Source: JBJMQS01 sp045802605
GTDB taxonomy: Bacteria; Planctomycetota; Planctomycetia; Gemmatales; Gemmataceae
Direction of reading: 5' to 3'
DNA: 64,000 nt
Assembly (NCBI GenBank): GCA_045802605.1
Contig: JBJMQS010000050.1
Coordinates: 49,170-113,169, forward strand
The position numbers and the translations under genes are program-made. Below the pieces are notes generated by a model. It saw nothing but the letters and a program-made list of their open reading frames with translations, had not been told where the DNA came from and did not search any database. This document shows positions 28,142 to 36,575 of this stretch, one piece after another. Positions within the stretch are counted from its first letter, which is position 1. The number at the start of each line of letters is the position of its first letter.

Positions 28142-31100
28142 ATGGCCGTCACCGTAACCTGCCCGGCTTGCGAAAACAGCGTGGCAATGAATGAAAGCCT
28201 CGTGGGCAACAAAGTCCGTTGCAAACGTTGCCAGGAAGTGTTCGTAGCGGCCCCCGCTAAAGTCGCCGCCGGGCGAAACGGATCGGATCGCAACGGCGAC
28301 GACCAACCCAAGCGAAAGGCCACCCCGCCGTCGGGAGCCAAATCCAAAACGCCTTTGTTGATCGGCGGTGGCGCCATCGCACTGGTCGCAATGGCGGCAG
28401 TCATGTTCGTAGCCTTGCGAGGTGGCGAGGAAAAAACGTCCGACTCAAATCCGGTTGTTGCGTCTTCCGGTCCAAAGCTCAATCTCAATGACACCGTGCC
28501 GGCTGTTGACACTGCCGCTCCTGTCACAAAGCCGGATGTTGTGGCGAAAGCTCCTGTGCAGCCGGTCGTCAGCTCCAAGCCTGCAAAACTGATCGCGGGC
28601 TATTCCGAATCGCCGCGCGTCATCCCGATGGAACTCCCGTCTGACGTCCGTGATCGGGTCCGCAGATCAGCGGTTCATATTCGCACTTACGAGGGTGGCG
28701 GCGCCAGCGAAGGTAGCGGTTGGTTCGCTGAGCCTGGCATTGTCGTGACCAACGCACACGTCGTCGGCATGTTGGAAAAAGAGTCGCCGCCGCCGTTTTC
28801 CGTGAAGGTCTTCCTGTATCGCGGAACCAAAGAGGAACACGGCGTTACCGCGAAACTTTTGGCAGTCGATCGCGAGAACGATCTCGCGGTGCTCCGAGTC
28901 TCGGACAAAAACCTCCCCGATCCGATGCCTATTGGCCCTTCATCCGAGATTTCAGAAGGTTTGCAATTGCATGTGGTCGGTTATCCCGCCGGCACAATGT
29001 TGGCGGCCGTTGACACCAGTGCCAACGATCAAGCGGTCACAACGCTGTCGATTCGAAATACGGCGGTTGCCGGCCGCGTGCAGTTCAAAGGCGGCGGTGT
29101 CCGCTACATCCAACTCGAAGGCGGTGCCGACCACGGCAACTCTGGCGGCGCGATTATCGACAATGCGGGATTCGTTCGCTGCGTGCTCGATGCCGGCCGG
29201 CCCGGCACCAACATGCGCTTCGGCATTCCCGTGGAATTCGCGGTCAATCTGCTGCAGGGCCGCATCACCAAGGTTAAACCGGGGCAGGCGTATAAGGCAG
29301 GTAGTGGCATTCGCCAGCCCCTTCTCGCCAAAGTGGTGGATCCGCTGAATCGAATCAAAGGCATCAGCATGGAAATGTGGGCGGGTGATAAATCAACCCA
29401 GATTCGGCCGGCATCGGACACCAAGCCGTCGCCGCTCCAAGGCGATAGCCCGCGCGCTGAAGCAACGATGGACTACAAGCCAGAGCAGCAAGTGAAGCTG
29501 GGCGACGCGCGCGTGGCTAACGGAGAATTGGACCTGCCCACCTTGCGCGAGGGGCAGGTTTATTGGATTCAACCCAAGTATGAGCGGAGCGACGGCACTG
29601 TCCGCTGGGGCGAAGGCATCATGGCGGATTTCTGCGGCTTGGCCGTGGATAAAGTTTCCGCCAACCTCGCGACCCACCATGAGGCCGGCCGCAATTCCAA
29701 CATCTTCATGCAGAGCAGTTTTGGCCAAACCCTTCTGACCGAAGGCCGCCGCCCGCGCAGTGCGGGCCGTGAGCTGAAGGTGACGCTCCCCGAGAAGATG
29801 CGACAGATTGAATCGGATGGATCCGCGATGATGCAGTGGACTTATAAAGACGTCGGCCCCGTGGAGGACGAACAGCGTGAGTACGCGACCGACGTTTACA
29901 AAGACCTCAATGACGCAGCGCACGGCTCAAAGATCGAAGGTGAACTCACCAAGATGGGGCTCGTAAGAAACGCGAAGTCCAACGCCTTCGATGTGCCGCG
30001 CCGGTATAAGGCCGCGCTCACCGCCTTCAACAATCAGATGATCCAGGCCCTCGAAGGTTCGGCCGCTCCGTTGCCGGAAAAAGAGGTGCAGGCGAACGAG
30101 GAATGGTACGTCGATCTGCCCGTCAAGATCGTCATGACGAAGGACAAGAGTGAGAACATTATTTATCGCCGAGTCTTCAAGTATCTCGGCAAACGCAACC
30201 GCGATGGCCGCGACGAGGCAGTCATCGTGTATGAAGGCTGGATCGTCAAAGGCGACTCCGGAAACGGCGAAGCGGTTATCAAATCCACGAAGCCTGATGA
30301 AGTGAACGAAGAGTTTGAGCGCCAAAAAGGTGTGTTCGGCCATTCGGAAGGCGCCGTCTTGCTCGATCTGAAATCGGGAGTTCCGACCATGGCGCAGGGA
30401 GAAACGAGCCTTCTTGTTGCATTCACGACAAAACCCGATCCTCAGCAACAGCCCGATGAGGACGATGACGACGAGGATCCGGCTCCCGGCGGGCAGCAGC
30501 AAGACCCGAATCGGGAAATTCAAAATATCTATTTGGTTGGTAGCGAAACCAAGCTGCAGCGGGCGTTTGGCGAGAACGCTCAACGAGTGAAAGTCGGCTA
30601 TTTTCTCCCCAACCAAGCGTTCAACTTGCTGCCGTTTGTCGGCGCTCCGGACTCTGCGCGACTTGAGCGCGAGACGGCCGAGACTTCGAGTGATTCCGTT
30701 CCATCGATTGGCATGACTGGCACCTCCGGCTTGACCATGCCGAAGGAAGTCCTCGATCGGATCAAGAAGCAGGCCTGTCTGGTTCACTGCATCCGAAGCG
30801 ATGGTGGAGTGAGCGCGGCCGGTGTCATTGATGGGACCGGTTGGTTGGCTGAGCCCGGCATCGTCGTCACCTGCGCGAATGTCGTGGGCATGAACAGCAA
30901 AGCCGCGCGCCCGCCGCTTTCGGTGGAATGCTATTTCGACGCCGGCACGCCCAATGCGCGGCAGATTCATGCGAAGATTCTCACCGTCGATACCGCCAAT
31001 GACCTGTGCATTCTCAAGCTCGAATCTACCGCCGGCCTGCCCGAGCCGATGGCCATCGTGCCTTCGACCGATCTCTACGAATCGCAGCGGATGTTTGTTT

Positions 31101-32872
31101 TGGGCTTCCCGCTCGGAACGATTCTGAAAGGCACGTTCGGAATGGATCCACTGAGCCTCCAGCTCAAGATCCGCAATTCGAGCGTGTCGGGTCGCACAGA
31201 AAACCAAAACACCGGGTTGCTGAAATACATCCGCGTCGAAGGCGGCGTGAGCTACGGCAACTTCGGCGGGCCGATCGTGGATATGAACGGTGCCGTGCGA
31301 TGCTTGGCGCGATCCGTTACCAGCAGCAGGATCTCTGACAAGCACGTCATCAGCATGTGCATTCCATCGGAGTATGCCCAACGCTTGCTGTGGGGTTATC
31401 CGCTCGAAACGAATCCAAAACTGCCCTACTTCGCCGAAGGATCGGTCGCCAAATTGCCGGTCGAGGTCAAGTTCGGCGATCCGATGAACAAGGTCAAGAA
31501 AGTTTGGCTCGAATATTGGACCGGCGAGCCCAAGTACATCGGTGTCAAACGGCCATTCAGCGAAGATGAAGTGCGCATGCCAATGCCCCGGCGGTCGTCG
31601 GCCACGAAGCCTGAGGCCTGGCCCAATGATTCGGAGCGCAAGTCCGTCGATTGCACCTACGACTCAGAAAAGATGCTGGCCAAGGGCGAGTTCGTATTGC
31701 CCGAAATCGATCCGGGCTACGCCTATTGGATTCAACCGCGCTACATCGACGCCACCGGCCAAGAAAAGTGGGGCGAAGCCGTTTTCTATGCCCCCGAAGG
31801 TGGCCCGGTGAAGCGTGAGGCCGTGGAATTGAAAACCAAATTCCGCGCCGGCTCCGGACACAAGATCGAAGTCGATACTTCGGCTGATTACCGCTACATC
31901 ATTTACGGCGTGGACCGAGGTCAGACTATGACTCTGTCCACGACGCTCAGCGAGAAGATGCTCGGGTTGGATCCGCCCACGAAGTTGCAGGGCGTCGAGT
32001 ATCGCTTCGAGAACATCTTGTTCGGTTATCCGAAGAGTCGGACTGAGTTGATCAAGCTCCTGCTCGCTGGGGTGCAAAATCCCGGCGTGTTGATGCAGCA
32101 ATTCCGCACGATCATCATGCGCGCCGGTTACACCTCGGACGGCATGCTGACCAAAGCTCTCGTCGATACGACGCGGGTGAACAGCCCCATCAAGGCGATC
32201 GTGTTCTCGCAATTCTGCGATCAGGTGTTGGAGGCCGTTCAGTTGATGAGCATCAAGTTCCCGAATCGAGTCGTCAAATACGGCGAGAGTTGGGAACAGC
32301 CATTGAGCCTCCATATCGAGACGCGGAAAAAGAGCGAGCCGGCGATGTACAAGCTCAACCTGACCTACGTCGGCAAGCGTGAACGCAGCGGTCGGTCTGA
32401 GGCGATCGTGGAAATTCACGGCTCCGTTGCCCGCGACGACGCTTCGAAGACCATCGATCTGAAGACCAAGGATGAGGAAGAAGCCAAGGACAAGGACGAG
32501 GGGGCGGCTCAAAGCATGCTCCAACTCTTCCAGGCTCCCAAGGCCCCTGGCGGCGGCAAACCCAAAGAGTCGCCCAAGGCCCCCGCGCCGAAAGAAAAAC
32601 CAAAGGGTGGCGACGACAAAGGCAAGGGCGACAAGGATAAAGACAAGGAAAAGGATGAGCCGGCTCCAGCCGGTTCGAAGAAGCCGCTCTACGGTGTGGT
32701 GCGCGGCCTTGCTTACATCGACATCGAGTCGGGCATCGTCACCATGTGCCGTATGTACCTCGACATCGATACCGAAATCGTGATCAAGGACCCGCAGACC
32801 AAGGTCGATGCTCCGGTGCAGGCCGGCGGCACCATCGAAATGAAGCTCATTCGCCACGTGGGCGATCGATAA
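28142..32872 (+). CDS. double HtrA-like protein with one active and one degenerate protease domain
   Basis: A 1576-residue paralog of the upstream protease. Residues 1-36 repeat the zinc ribbon (Cys7, Cys10, Cys27, Cys30), and a membrane helix lies near 76-96. The first protease-like domain (about 175-385) has a complete triad: His206 in TNAHVVGM, Asp247 in DRENDLAVL, Ser334 in HGNSGGAII. After the shared beta-rich region and an acidic DEDDDDEDP tract (about 776), a second copy (about 865-1100) keeps the fold signatures and Asp954 (TANDLCIL) but has Asn913 in TCANVVGM and Phe1041 in YGNFGGPIV, so it lacks the His and Ser. A second beta-rich region follows, with a Lys/Glu/Asp tract near 1440-1515. 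A GAGGACAG lies before ATG 28142. The architecture looks like duplication of the protease-plus-beta unit. Confidence 0.87.
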   Translation: MAVTVTCPACENSVAMNESLVGNKVRCKRCQEVFVAAPAKVAAGRNGSDRNGDDQPKRKATPPSGAKSKTPLLIGGGAIALVAMAAVMFVALRGGEEKTSDSNPVVASSGPKLNLNDTVPAVDTAAPVTKPDVVAKAPVQPVVSSKPAKLIAGYSESPRVIPMELPSDVRDRVRRSAVHIRTYEGGGASEGSGWFAEPGIVVTNAHVVGMLEKESPPPFSVKVFLYRGTKEEHGVTAKLLAVDRENDLAVLRVSDKNLPDPMPIGPSSEISEGLQLHVVGYPAGTMLAAVDTSANDQAVTTLSIRNTAVAGRVQFKGGGVRYIQLEGGADHGNSGGAIIDNAGFVRCVLDAGRPGTNMRFGIPVEFAVNLLQGRITKVKPGQAYKAGSGIRQPLLAKVVDPLNRIKGISMEMWAGDKSTQIRPASDTKPSPLQGDSPRAEATMDYKPEQQVKLGDARVANGELDLPTLREGQVYWIQPKYERSDGTVRWGEGIMADFCGLAVDKVSANLATHHEAGRNSNIFMQSSFGQTLLTEGRRPRSAGRELKVTLPEKMRQIESDGSAMMQWTYKDVGPVEDEQREYATDVYKDLNDAAHGSKIEGELTKMGLVRNAKSNAFDVPRRYKAALTAFNNQMIQALEGSAAPLPEKEVQANEEWYVDLPVKIVMTKDKSENIIYRRVFKYLGKRNRDGRDEAVIVYEGWIVKGDSGNGEAVIKSTKPDEVNEEFERQKGVFGHSEGAVLLDLKSGVPTMAQGETSLLVAFTTKPDPQQQPDEDDDDEDPAPGGQQQDPNREIQNIYLVGSETKLQRAFGENAQRVKVGYFLPNQAFNLLPFVGAPDSARLERETAETSSDSVPSIGMTGTSGLTMPKEVLDRIKKQACLVHCIRSDGGVSAAGVIDGTGWLAEPGIVVTCANVVGMNSKAARPPLSVECYFDAGTPNARQIHAKILTVDTANDLCILKLESTAGLPEPMAIVPSTDLYESQRMFVLGFPLGTILKGTFGMDPLSLQLKIRNSSVSGRTENQNTGLLKYIRVEGGVSYGNFGGPIVDMNGAVRCLARSVTSSRISDKHVISMCIPSEYAQRLLWGYPLETNPKLPYFAEGSVAKLPVEVKFGDPMNKVKKVWLEYWTGEPKYIGVKRPFSEDEVRMPMPRRSSATKPEAWPNDSERKSVDCTYDSEKMLAKGEFVLPEIDPGYAYWIQPRYIDATGQEKWGEAVFYAPEGGPVKREAVELKTKFRAGSGHKIEVDTSADYRYIIYGVDRGQTMTLSTTLSEKMLGLDPPTKLQGVEYRFENILFGYPKSRTELIKLLLAGVQNPGVLMQQFRTIIMRAGYTSDGMLTKALVDTTRVNSPIKAIVFSQFCDQVLEAVQLMSIKFPNRVVKYGESWEQPLSLHIETRKKSEPAMYKLNLTYVGKRERSGRSEAIVEIHGSVARDDASKTIDLKTKDEEEAKDKDEGAAQSMLQLFQAPKAPGGGKPKESPKAPAPKEKPKGGDDKGKGDKDKDKEKDEPAPAGSKKPLYGVVRGLAYIDIESGIVTMCRMYLDIDTEIVIKDPQTKVDAPVQAGGTIEMKLIRHVGDR

Positions 32873-32889
32873 GATCGGTATTATCCACG

Positions 32890-32928
32890 ACGGCCCCGGC
32901 CAAGTCGGCCGGGGCCGTTTTGTTTTGT
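32890..32928 (+). terminator. intrinsic terminator after the double protease gene
   Basis: A perfect 12-bp GC-rich stem (ACGGCCCCGGCC at 32890-32901, its complement at 32907-32918) with a 5-base loop, followed by TTTGTTTTGT. It lies 18 bases after the stop of the double protease gene and is a classic Rho-independent terminator. Confidence 0.88.
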
Positions 32929-32966
32929 AGGCTAAGATACGCTAGCCCCTTCTGCCGGAGTCCTGC

Positions 32967-33800
32967 ATGCGCGTGCCGCGAATTTTGATGTGTCCGCCCG
33001 ACTATTATGGGATCGAATACGAGATCAATCCGTGGATGAGCCGGTCGCGCGGGGCCGATCGTCCGTTGGCCGTCGTGCAGTGGGAAGGGCTCGTTAAAAT
33101 CCTGCGCGAGCTTGGCGTGCAAGTCGAGCTCATGAAGCCGCAACAGGGGTTGCCCGATTTGGTCTTCACCGCCAACGCCGGCGTGGTCATCAACAATTGC
33201 TTTTACAGTTCACAGTTTCGCCATGAAGAACGGGCCCGCGAGTCACCCGTGTTCGACGCCTGGTTCACGGAACATGGCTTCGAAGTTCGCCACTTCCCGG
33301 AAGGCACGTTTCACGAAGGCGCCGGCGACGCCCTCTTCTGCGGCGAGGCGCTCTTCGCCGGCTATCGCATTCGCTCCGATATCCACGGACACCAATGGCT
33401 CGCCAAAGACGCGGGCATCCGCGTGCTGCCGCTCGAGTTGATCGATCCCTACTACTATCACCTCGATACTTGCTTCTGCCCAATCGCACCCGGCTTAGCG
33501 ATCTATTTCCCCGAGGCCTTCGATGATTATGGCCGGAAAGTTTTGACCACGCACGTGAAACATCTCATTCCAGTCGCTGACCCTGAAGCGAAGCGATTTG
33601 GATGCAACGCCGTGGTGGTGGGCAACACGGTCGTCACTAACACCGGCTGCCCGAAGCTGGCCGAGAATCTGCAAAAGCTCGGCTACCAGACGCGCGAGAC
33701 GCCGCTCGATGAGTTCTTGAAAGCCGGCGGCAGCGCGAAGTGCTTGACGATCCGGCTCGACGGCGAAGAGGCGGCCATTTGGGTGAAGGCGAGTGCGTGA
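32967..33800 (+). CDS. amidinotransferase-fold hydrolase (DDAH/arginine-deiminase-like)
   Basis: A 277-residue member of the amidinotransferase superfamily. It begins RILMCPPDYYGIEYEINPWM, the usual first strand and Asp/Glu loop. The DLVFTANAGVV motif, EGTFHEGAGDALF, the catalytic His in YYYHLDTCFCPI and the nucleophile Cys259 in GGSAKCLTIRL are all present. Such proteins hydrolyse or transfer guanidino groups; dimethylarginine dimethylaminohydrolase or arginine deiminase-like activity is most plausible from length, but amidinotransferase or citrullinase activity cannot be excluded. GGAG lies ten bases before ATG 32967, just after a terminator, so it probably has its own promoter. Neighbours do not reveal the substrate. 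Confidence 0.85.
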   Translation: MRVPRILMCPPDYYGIEYEINPWMSRSRGADRPLAVVQWEGLVKILRELGVQVELMKPQQGLPDLVFTANAGVVINNCFYSSQFRHEERARESPVFDAWFTEHGFEVRHFPEGTFHEGAGDALFCGEALFAGYRIRSDIHGHQWLAKDAGIRVLPLELIDPYYYHLDTCFCPIAPGLAIYFPEAFDDYGRKVLTTHVKHLIPVADPEAKRFGCNAVVVGNTVVTNTGCPKLAENLQKLGYQTRETPLDEFLKAGGSAKCLTIRLDGEEAAIWVKASA

Positions 33801-33835
33801 GTCCGCGAGGCGTTTCGTGTTCAGTTTTCGTATTC

Positions 33836-33908
33836 TGTAGCCGCGGGCTTCAGCCCGCGCGTCCTGGCAATCGCTTGGTCCCGACGCGGGCTGAAGCCCG
33901 CGGCTACA
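33836..33908. repeat. 24-bp perfect inverted repeat, REP-like
   Basis: Exact 24-base arms, 33836-33859 (TGTAGCCGCGGGCTTCAGCC...) and 33885-33908, with a 25-base spacer. Each arm contains the internal palindrome CGCGGGCTTCAGCCCGCG-like core, so each can also fold alone. It sits between the convergent amidinotransferase and membrane-protein genes and could double as a bidirectional transcription stop, although no T-run follows. Confidence 0.8.
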
Positions 33909-33930
33909 AAGACAAATCACGAAAAAGAAA

Positions 33931-34917
33931 TCACCACTGAACCTCAACGGCCGGTGCTCGGCGCTTGCCGCGACGATCCAGCCACCATTCGAGCGCAAAT
34001 CCGATGACGGCCACGAGCGAAGCGAGGTAGCCGATCCAAAGACCGGCCGTGCGCCGCAACCCATAGCGGTTGAATTCTTCACCACGCCGCAGATCGCGCT
34101 CCAAGCTAAGCGTCGGACTGCCCTCGACCTTCGCCACATCGGCGGTAGCCGGCGCAGTGTGCTTCTCCGCGGCGGCCGATGCCGCGCTCTCCAAGCCTGG
34201 TTGACCGAGCAGCCGCAGCGTGAAGATGAGCGCAATTAATAGTGATGTGGCCGCCAAAACAGTCAGTCGGTGCGGCCAGATTCGCTGAATAATGTCGGGC
34301 ACCGCAAAGTTGACATAATCCCGAAACAGGTCCAATAGGCCGATCGGTATCAGGAAAATCACTAGTAACCATGCCAGTAGCGACAACCCATCGAAAGATC
34401 GTTGCTCCATCAGCTCTTGTTCGCGGCCGAATGTCTTTTCGCCGATCGGATCGGATGTAAAGCCGCCGGAGATTGTGCCCCAACCCCATTGAGTGTAGAT
34501 CGGATGAGTGGACGCTCCCGTTGCATAAGAGCCAATCCACGTAGCAAACGCCGAGAAAAACAGAATCACGAGCGCGATGGGCCCGATCCAGCGGATCACT
34601 CGCTTCGACAGCGTGAATCGCGCCGCATGGACTAGGGGCGGGCCGGCCGATTGCAAATCGGGCGAGATCGGCGGCGGCGTATGCTCTGGTGCGAGAGTGG
34701 CCGTCGATGAACTGGCCGATGGTGGAGCGGCAGCAGTTACTGTCACACCGCCCCCGCTTGGCGCGGGTGCGGCTGCGGTGGCAACCGGTGCGGGCTCCGG
34801 CGCCATCAGCGTGGGCGCGGTGAATATGTTGCCGCACTCGGGGCAGGGGGTCGGTTGACCGGCCGCCGTATCGGTGACGCTGATGGTTTTTTGACAATGC
34901 GGGCAGATCACGCGCAT
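33931..34917 (-). CDS. zinc-ribbon multipass membrane protein
   Basis: A 328-residue protein. It starts with a zinc ribbon (RVICPHCQKTISVTD, then TPCPECGNIF), followed by a Pro/Ala/Thr-rich linker to about residue 105, then four hydrophobic segments (about 108-130, 180-205, 230-250 and near 300-318). The same ribbon-plus-linker-plus-membrane layout is common in planctomycete proteins of unknown role. A GTG at 34926 would overlap the upstream stop, but GGAGG is only one base from it and ten bases from ATG 34917, so the ATG is preferred. It is likely cotranscribed with the upstream NnrD-type gene. I cannot assign a function. Confidence 0.65.
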   Translation of the reverse strand: MRVICPHCQKTISVTDTAAGQPTPCPECGNIFTAPTLMAPEPAPVATAAAPAPSGGGVTVTAAAPPSASSSTATLAPEHTPPPISPDLQSAGPPLVHAARFTLSKRVIRWIGPIALVILFFSAFATWIGSYATGASTHPIYTQWGWGTISGGFTSDPIGEKTFGREQELMEQRSFDGLSLLAWLLVIFLIPIGLLDLFRDYVNFAVPDIIQRIWPHRLTVLAATSLLIALIFTLRLLGQPGLESAASAAAEKHTAPATADVAKVEGSPTLSLERDLRRGEEFNRYGLRRTAGLWIGYLASLVAVIGFALEWWLDRRGKRRAPAVEVQW

Positions 34918-34922
34918 CGGGT

Positions 34923-35813
34923 TCACACCTCCGTGTGACAGTCGGACATGTATTGTTGAAACGCACGTGGCAAATAGTTGATGACATCCGGCGCGGTCAT
35001 GCTCACTTCACCCAACTCATCACGGGCAATGTCGCCGGACAAGCCATGCAGGTACACGCCAAGCTGCGCGGCTTCGAAAGGCCCAAGTCCCTGACCGGCG
35101 AGCGCTCCGATGAGCCCAGAAAGTACATCGCCGGTCCCAGCTGTGGCAAGGCCGGGGTTGCCAGTCCCATTGCGATACTGACTGGTGCCATCCGTTACCA
35201 AAGTCTCGTGGCCTTTGAGCACGACCACCGCGCCAAACTTTCGCGCGAACTCGTTCGCCATCGGCTCGCGCTGTTTTTGAATCTCTTCCGGGAAGCGGCC
35301 GGTGAGCCGAGCGAACTCGCCGACATGCGGCGTGACGATGCGCGGCCCCGCACCGCTGCGAAGGGCATTGGGCATTTCACCCAGCGCATTGAGCCCATCC
35401 GCGTCGATGACCATCAGGCTCGGACACGATGACACGAAATGTTGCACCAGCCGGGCGACGGCCTCCGACCGGCCCAATCCGGGGCCGATGACCACGACAT
35501 CGGCTTTTTGTGCCGCGTCCATCAATGGCCGGATCGCGTCTTCTCCCAGTCGGCCGACGTGATCGTGCAGTGGCAGGGTCATCAGTGCGGGGTTGCTGGC
35601 GGCCACGATTGGCCAAATCGACTCGGGAATGGCCACGGTTACCAAGCCAGCCCCGCCACGGAGGGCGGCTGAGCCCGCCAATGCGGCCGCTCCGCTCATG
35701 CCGCGACTGCCGGCAACGACCAAAACACGGCCAAAATCGCCCTTATGGGACTCCGGTGCCCGCGCCGGCAAGACGGGTAAAGGCGCGAACCCACTTTCGA
35801 CGGCGTCACTCAT
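34923..35813 (-). CDS. nnrD: ADP-dependent NAD(P)H-hydrate dehydratase
   Basis: A 296-residue ribokinase-like enzyme of the YjeF C-terminal family. Landmarks are GRVLVVAGSRGMSGAAALAG at the N-terminus, VVIGPGLGRSEAV, LMVIDADGLNALG, IVTPHVGEFARLTG, VVLKGHETLVTDG and the catalytic Asp in LATAGTGDVLSGLIGALAGQ. It repairs hydrated NADH/NADPH using ADP or ATP. The N-terminal epimerase (NnrE/YjeF_N) domain, often fused in bacteria, is absent, so the epimerase must be encoded elsewhere. The gene ends at the start of the membrane protein. The symbol is given from family recognition. Confidence 0.9.
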   Translation of the reverse strand: MSDAVESGFAPLPVLPARAPESHKGDFGRVLVVAGSRGMSGAAALAGSAALRGGAGLVTVAIPESIWPIVAASNPALMTLPLHDHVGRLGEDAIRPLMDAAQKADVVVIGPGLGRSEAVARLVQHFVSSCPSLMVIDADGLNALGEMPNALRSGAGPRIVTPHVGEFARLTGRFPEEIQKQREPMANEFARKFGAVVVLKGHETLVTDGTSQYRNGTGNPGLATAGTGDVLSGLIGALAGQGLGPFEAAQLGVYLHGLSGDIARDELGEVSMTAPDVINYLPRAFQQYMSDCHTEV

Positions 35814-35870
35814 GTTGGACAGGTCCGCTTGCTGAGGCGTGGCCCCGACGATACTATTTCAAGGTCCGCT

Positions 35871-35941
35871 TACCCGGTAGTGTAACGGTAGCACAACAGG
35901 TTTTGGTCCTGTTTGTCTAGGTTCGAATCCTAGCCGGGTAG
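35871..35941 (+). tRNA. tRNA-Gln (anticodon TTG)
   Basis: A 71-nt cloverleaf. The acceptor stem is TACCCGG (35871-35877) with CCGGGTA (35934-35940) and discriminator G35941. The anticodon stem ACAGG/CCTGT encloses the loop TTTTGGT, with anticodon TTG at 35903-35905. The T arm is CTAGG-TTCGAAT-CCTAG (35917-35933). CCA is not encoded. It reads the Gln codons CAA and CAG. Confidence 0.93.
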
Positions 35942-35972
35942 CTTTTCTCAGAATACGAATTCGCTCCACAAA

Positions 35973-36010
35973 AACGCGAAGCCGCGAGGGATAAATTCCC
36001 TCGCGGCTTT
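35973..36010 (-). terminator. intrinsic terminator for the Tyr/Pro-rich protein gene
   Basis: A strong hairpin (GCCGCGAGGGA at 35981-35991, TCCCTCGCGGC at 35997-36007, 5-base loop, with further A-T pairs outside). Read on the minus strand, it is followed closely by GCGTTTTTG (35978-35970), giving a Rho-independent terminator for the gene ending at 36035. The plus-strand side also has TTT, so it may stop tRNA transcription too. Confidence 0.75.
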
Positions 36011-36034
36011 CTGTGTTTCCAAGAACGAGTTTTG

Positions 36035-36382
36035 TTATTGCGGCGCGACTGGGGTCGTTGGCGCGGGAGCGGGGGCAAGAGCAGGAGCCGGAGCGGGCGC
36101 TGGCCCCGCCGGATAGACATAAGCCGGCTGCGGCTGCACATAGACGGGTTGCGGCGCGGCGTAGTAATACGCAGGCTGCGGCACGACATAAACCGCTCGC
36201 GGCGCCGGGTAGTAATATCGCGGCCCATAGTAGCCGTAATATCCGCCGTGATAGCACGGGTACGGGCGATAGGCCGGCACGCCGATGCCGACGCCCACGC
36301 TAACACCGCCCGCCTGAGCGGGTGCGGTAACGATCAGTGAAACAACGCCGAGGGCGAGCGCCCGCAAGATTCCACGATTCAT
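36035..36382 (-). CDS. small secreted Pro/Tyr/Ala-rich protein
   Basis: A 115-residue protein with a signal peptide (MNRGILRALALGVVSLIVTA, cleavage probably after AQA). A Gly/Val stretch follows, then a Tyr/Pro-rich region (YHGGYYGYYGPRYYYPAP) and a tail of PAP and PQP repeats. Composition resembles small surface or periplasmic proteins common in planctomycetes; the Tyr-rich part could be cell-wall or matrix associated. No enzyme motif is seen. A terminator lies just after the stop. Function unknown. Confidence 0.6.
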   Translation of the reverse strand: MNRGILRALALGVVSLIVTAPAQAGGVSVGVGIGVPAYRPYPCYHGGYYGYYGPRYYYPAPRAVYVVPQPAYYYAAPQPVYVQPQPAYVYPAGPAPAPAPALAPAPAPTTPVAPQ

Positions 36383-36575
36383 CGAATGGCCTCCATTGCC
36401 AATTGACTGCGTGGCCCTGCTTGGCCACGGGCGAGCAGTTTAACCAAACTGCCCTTTCGTGCAAATTGCAATATTTGACGAAAAAGGCCGCCGTCCGCCA
36501 TAAGCTGCGGCCCATAATCTGCTATTTATGCGGTATCCAAGCTAGTCGAAGGGTTTTCAGACTTCGGAGCGTGCC

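Noticed and set aside
29927..31381. 484-codon open frame on the minus strand
   Set aside because: It lies entirely antisense to the double protease gene. Its translation has no family motifs and is His/Arg-biased as expected of a shadow frame in GC-rich coding DNA.
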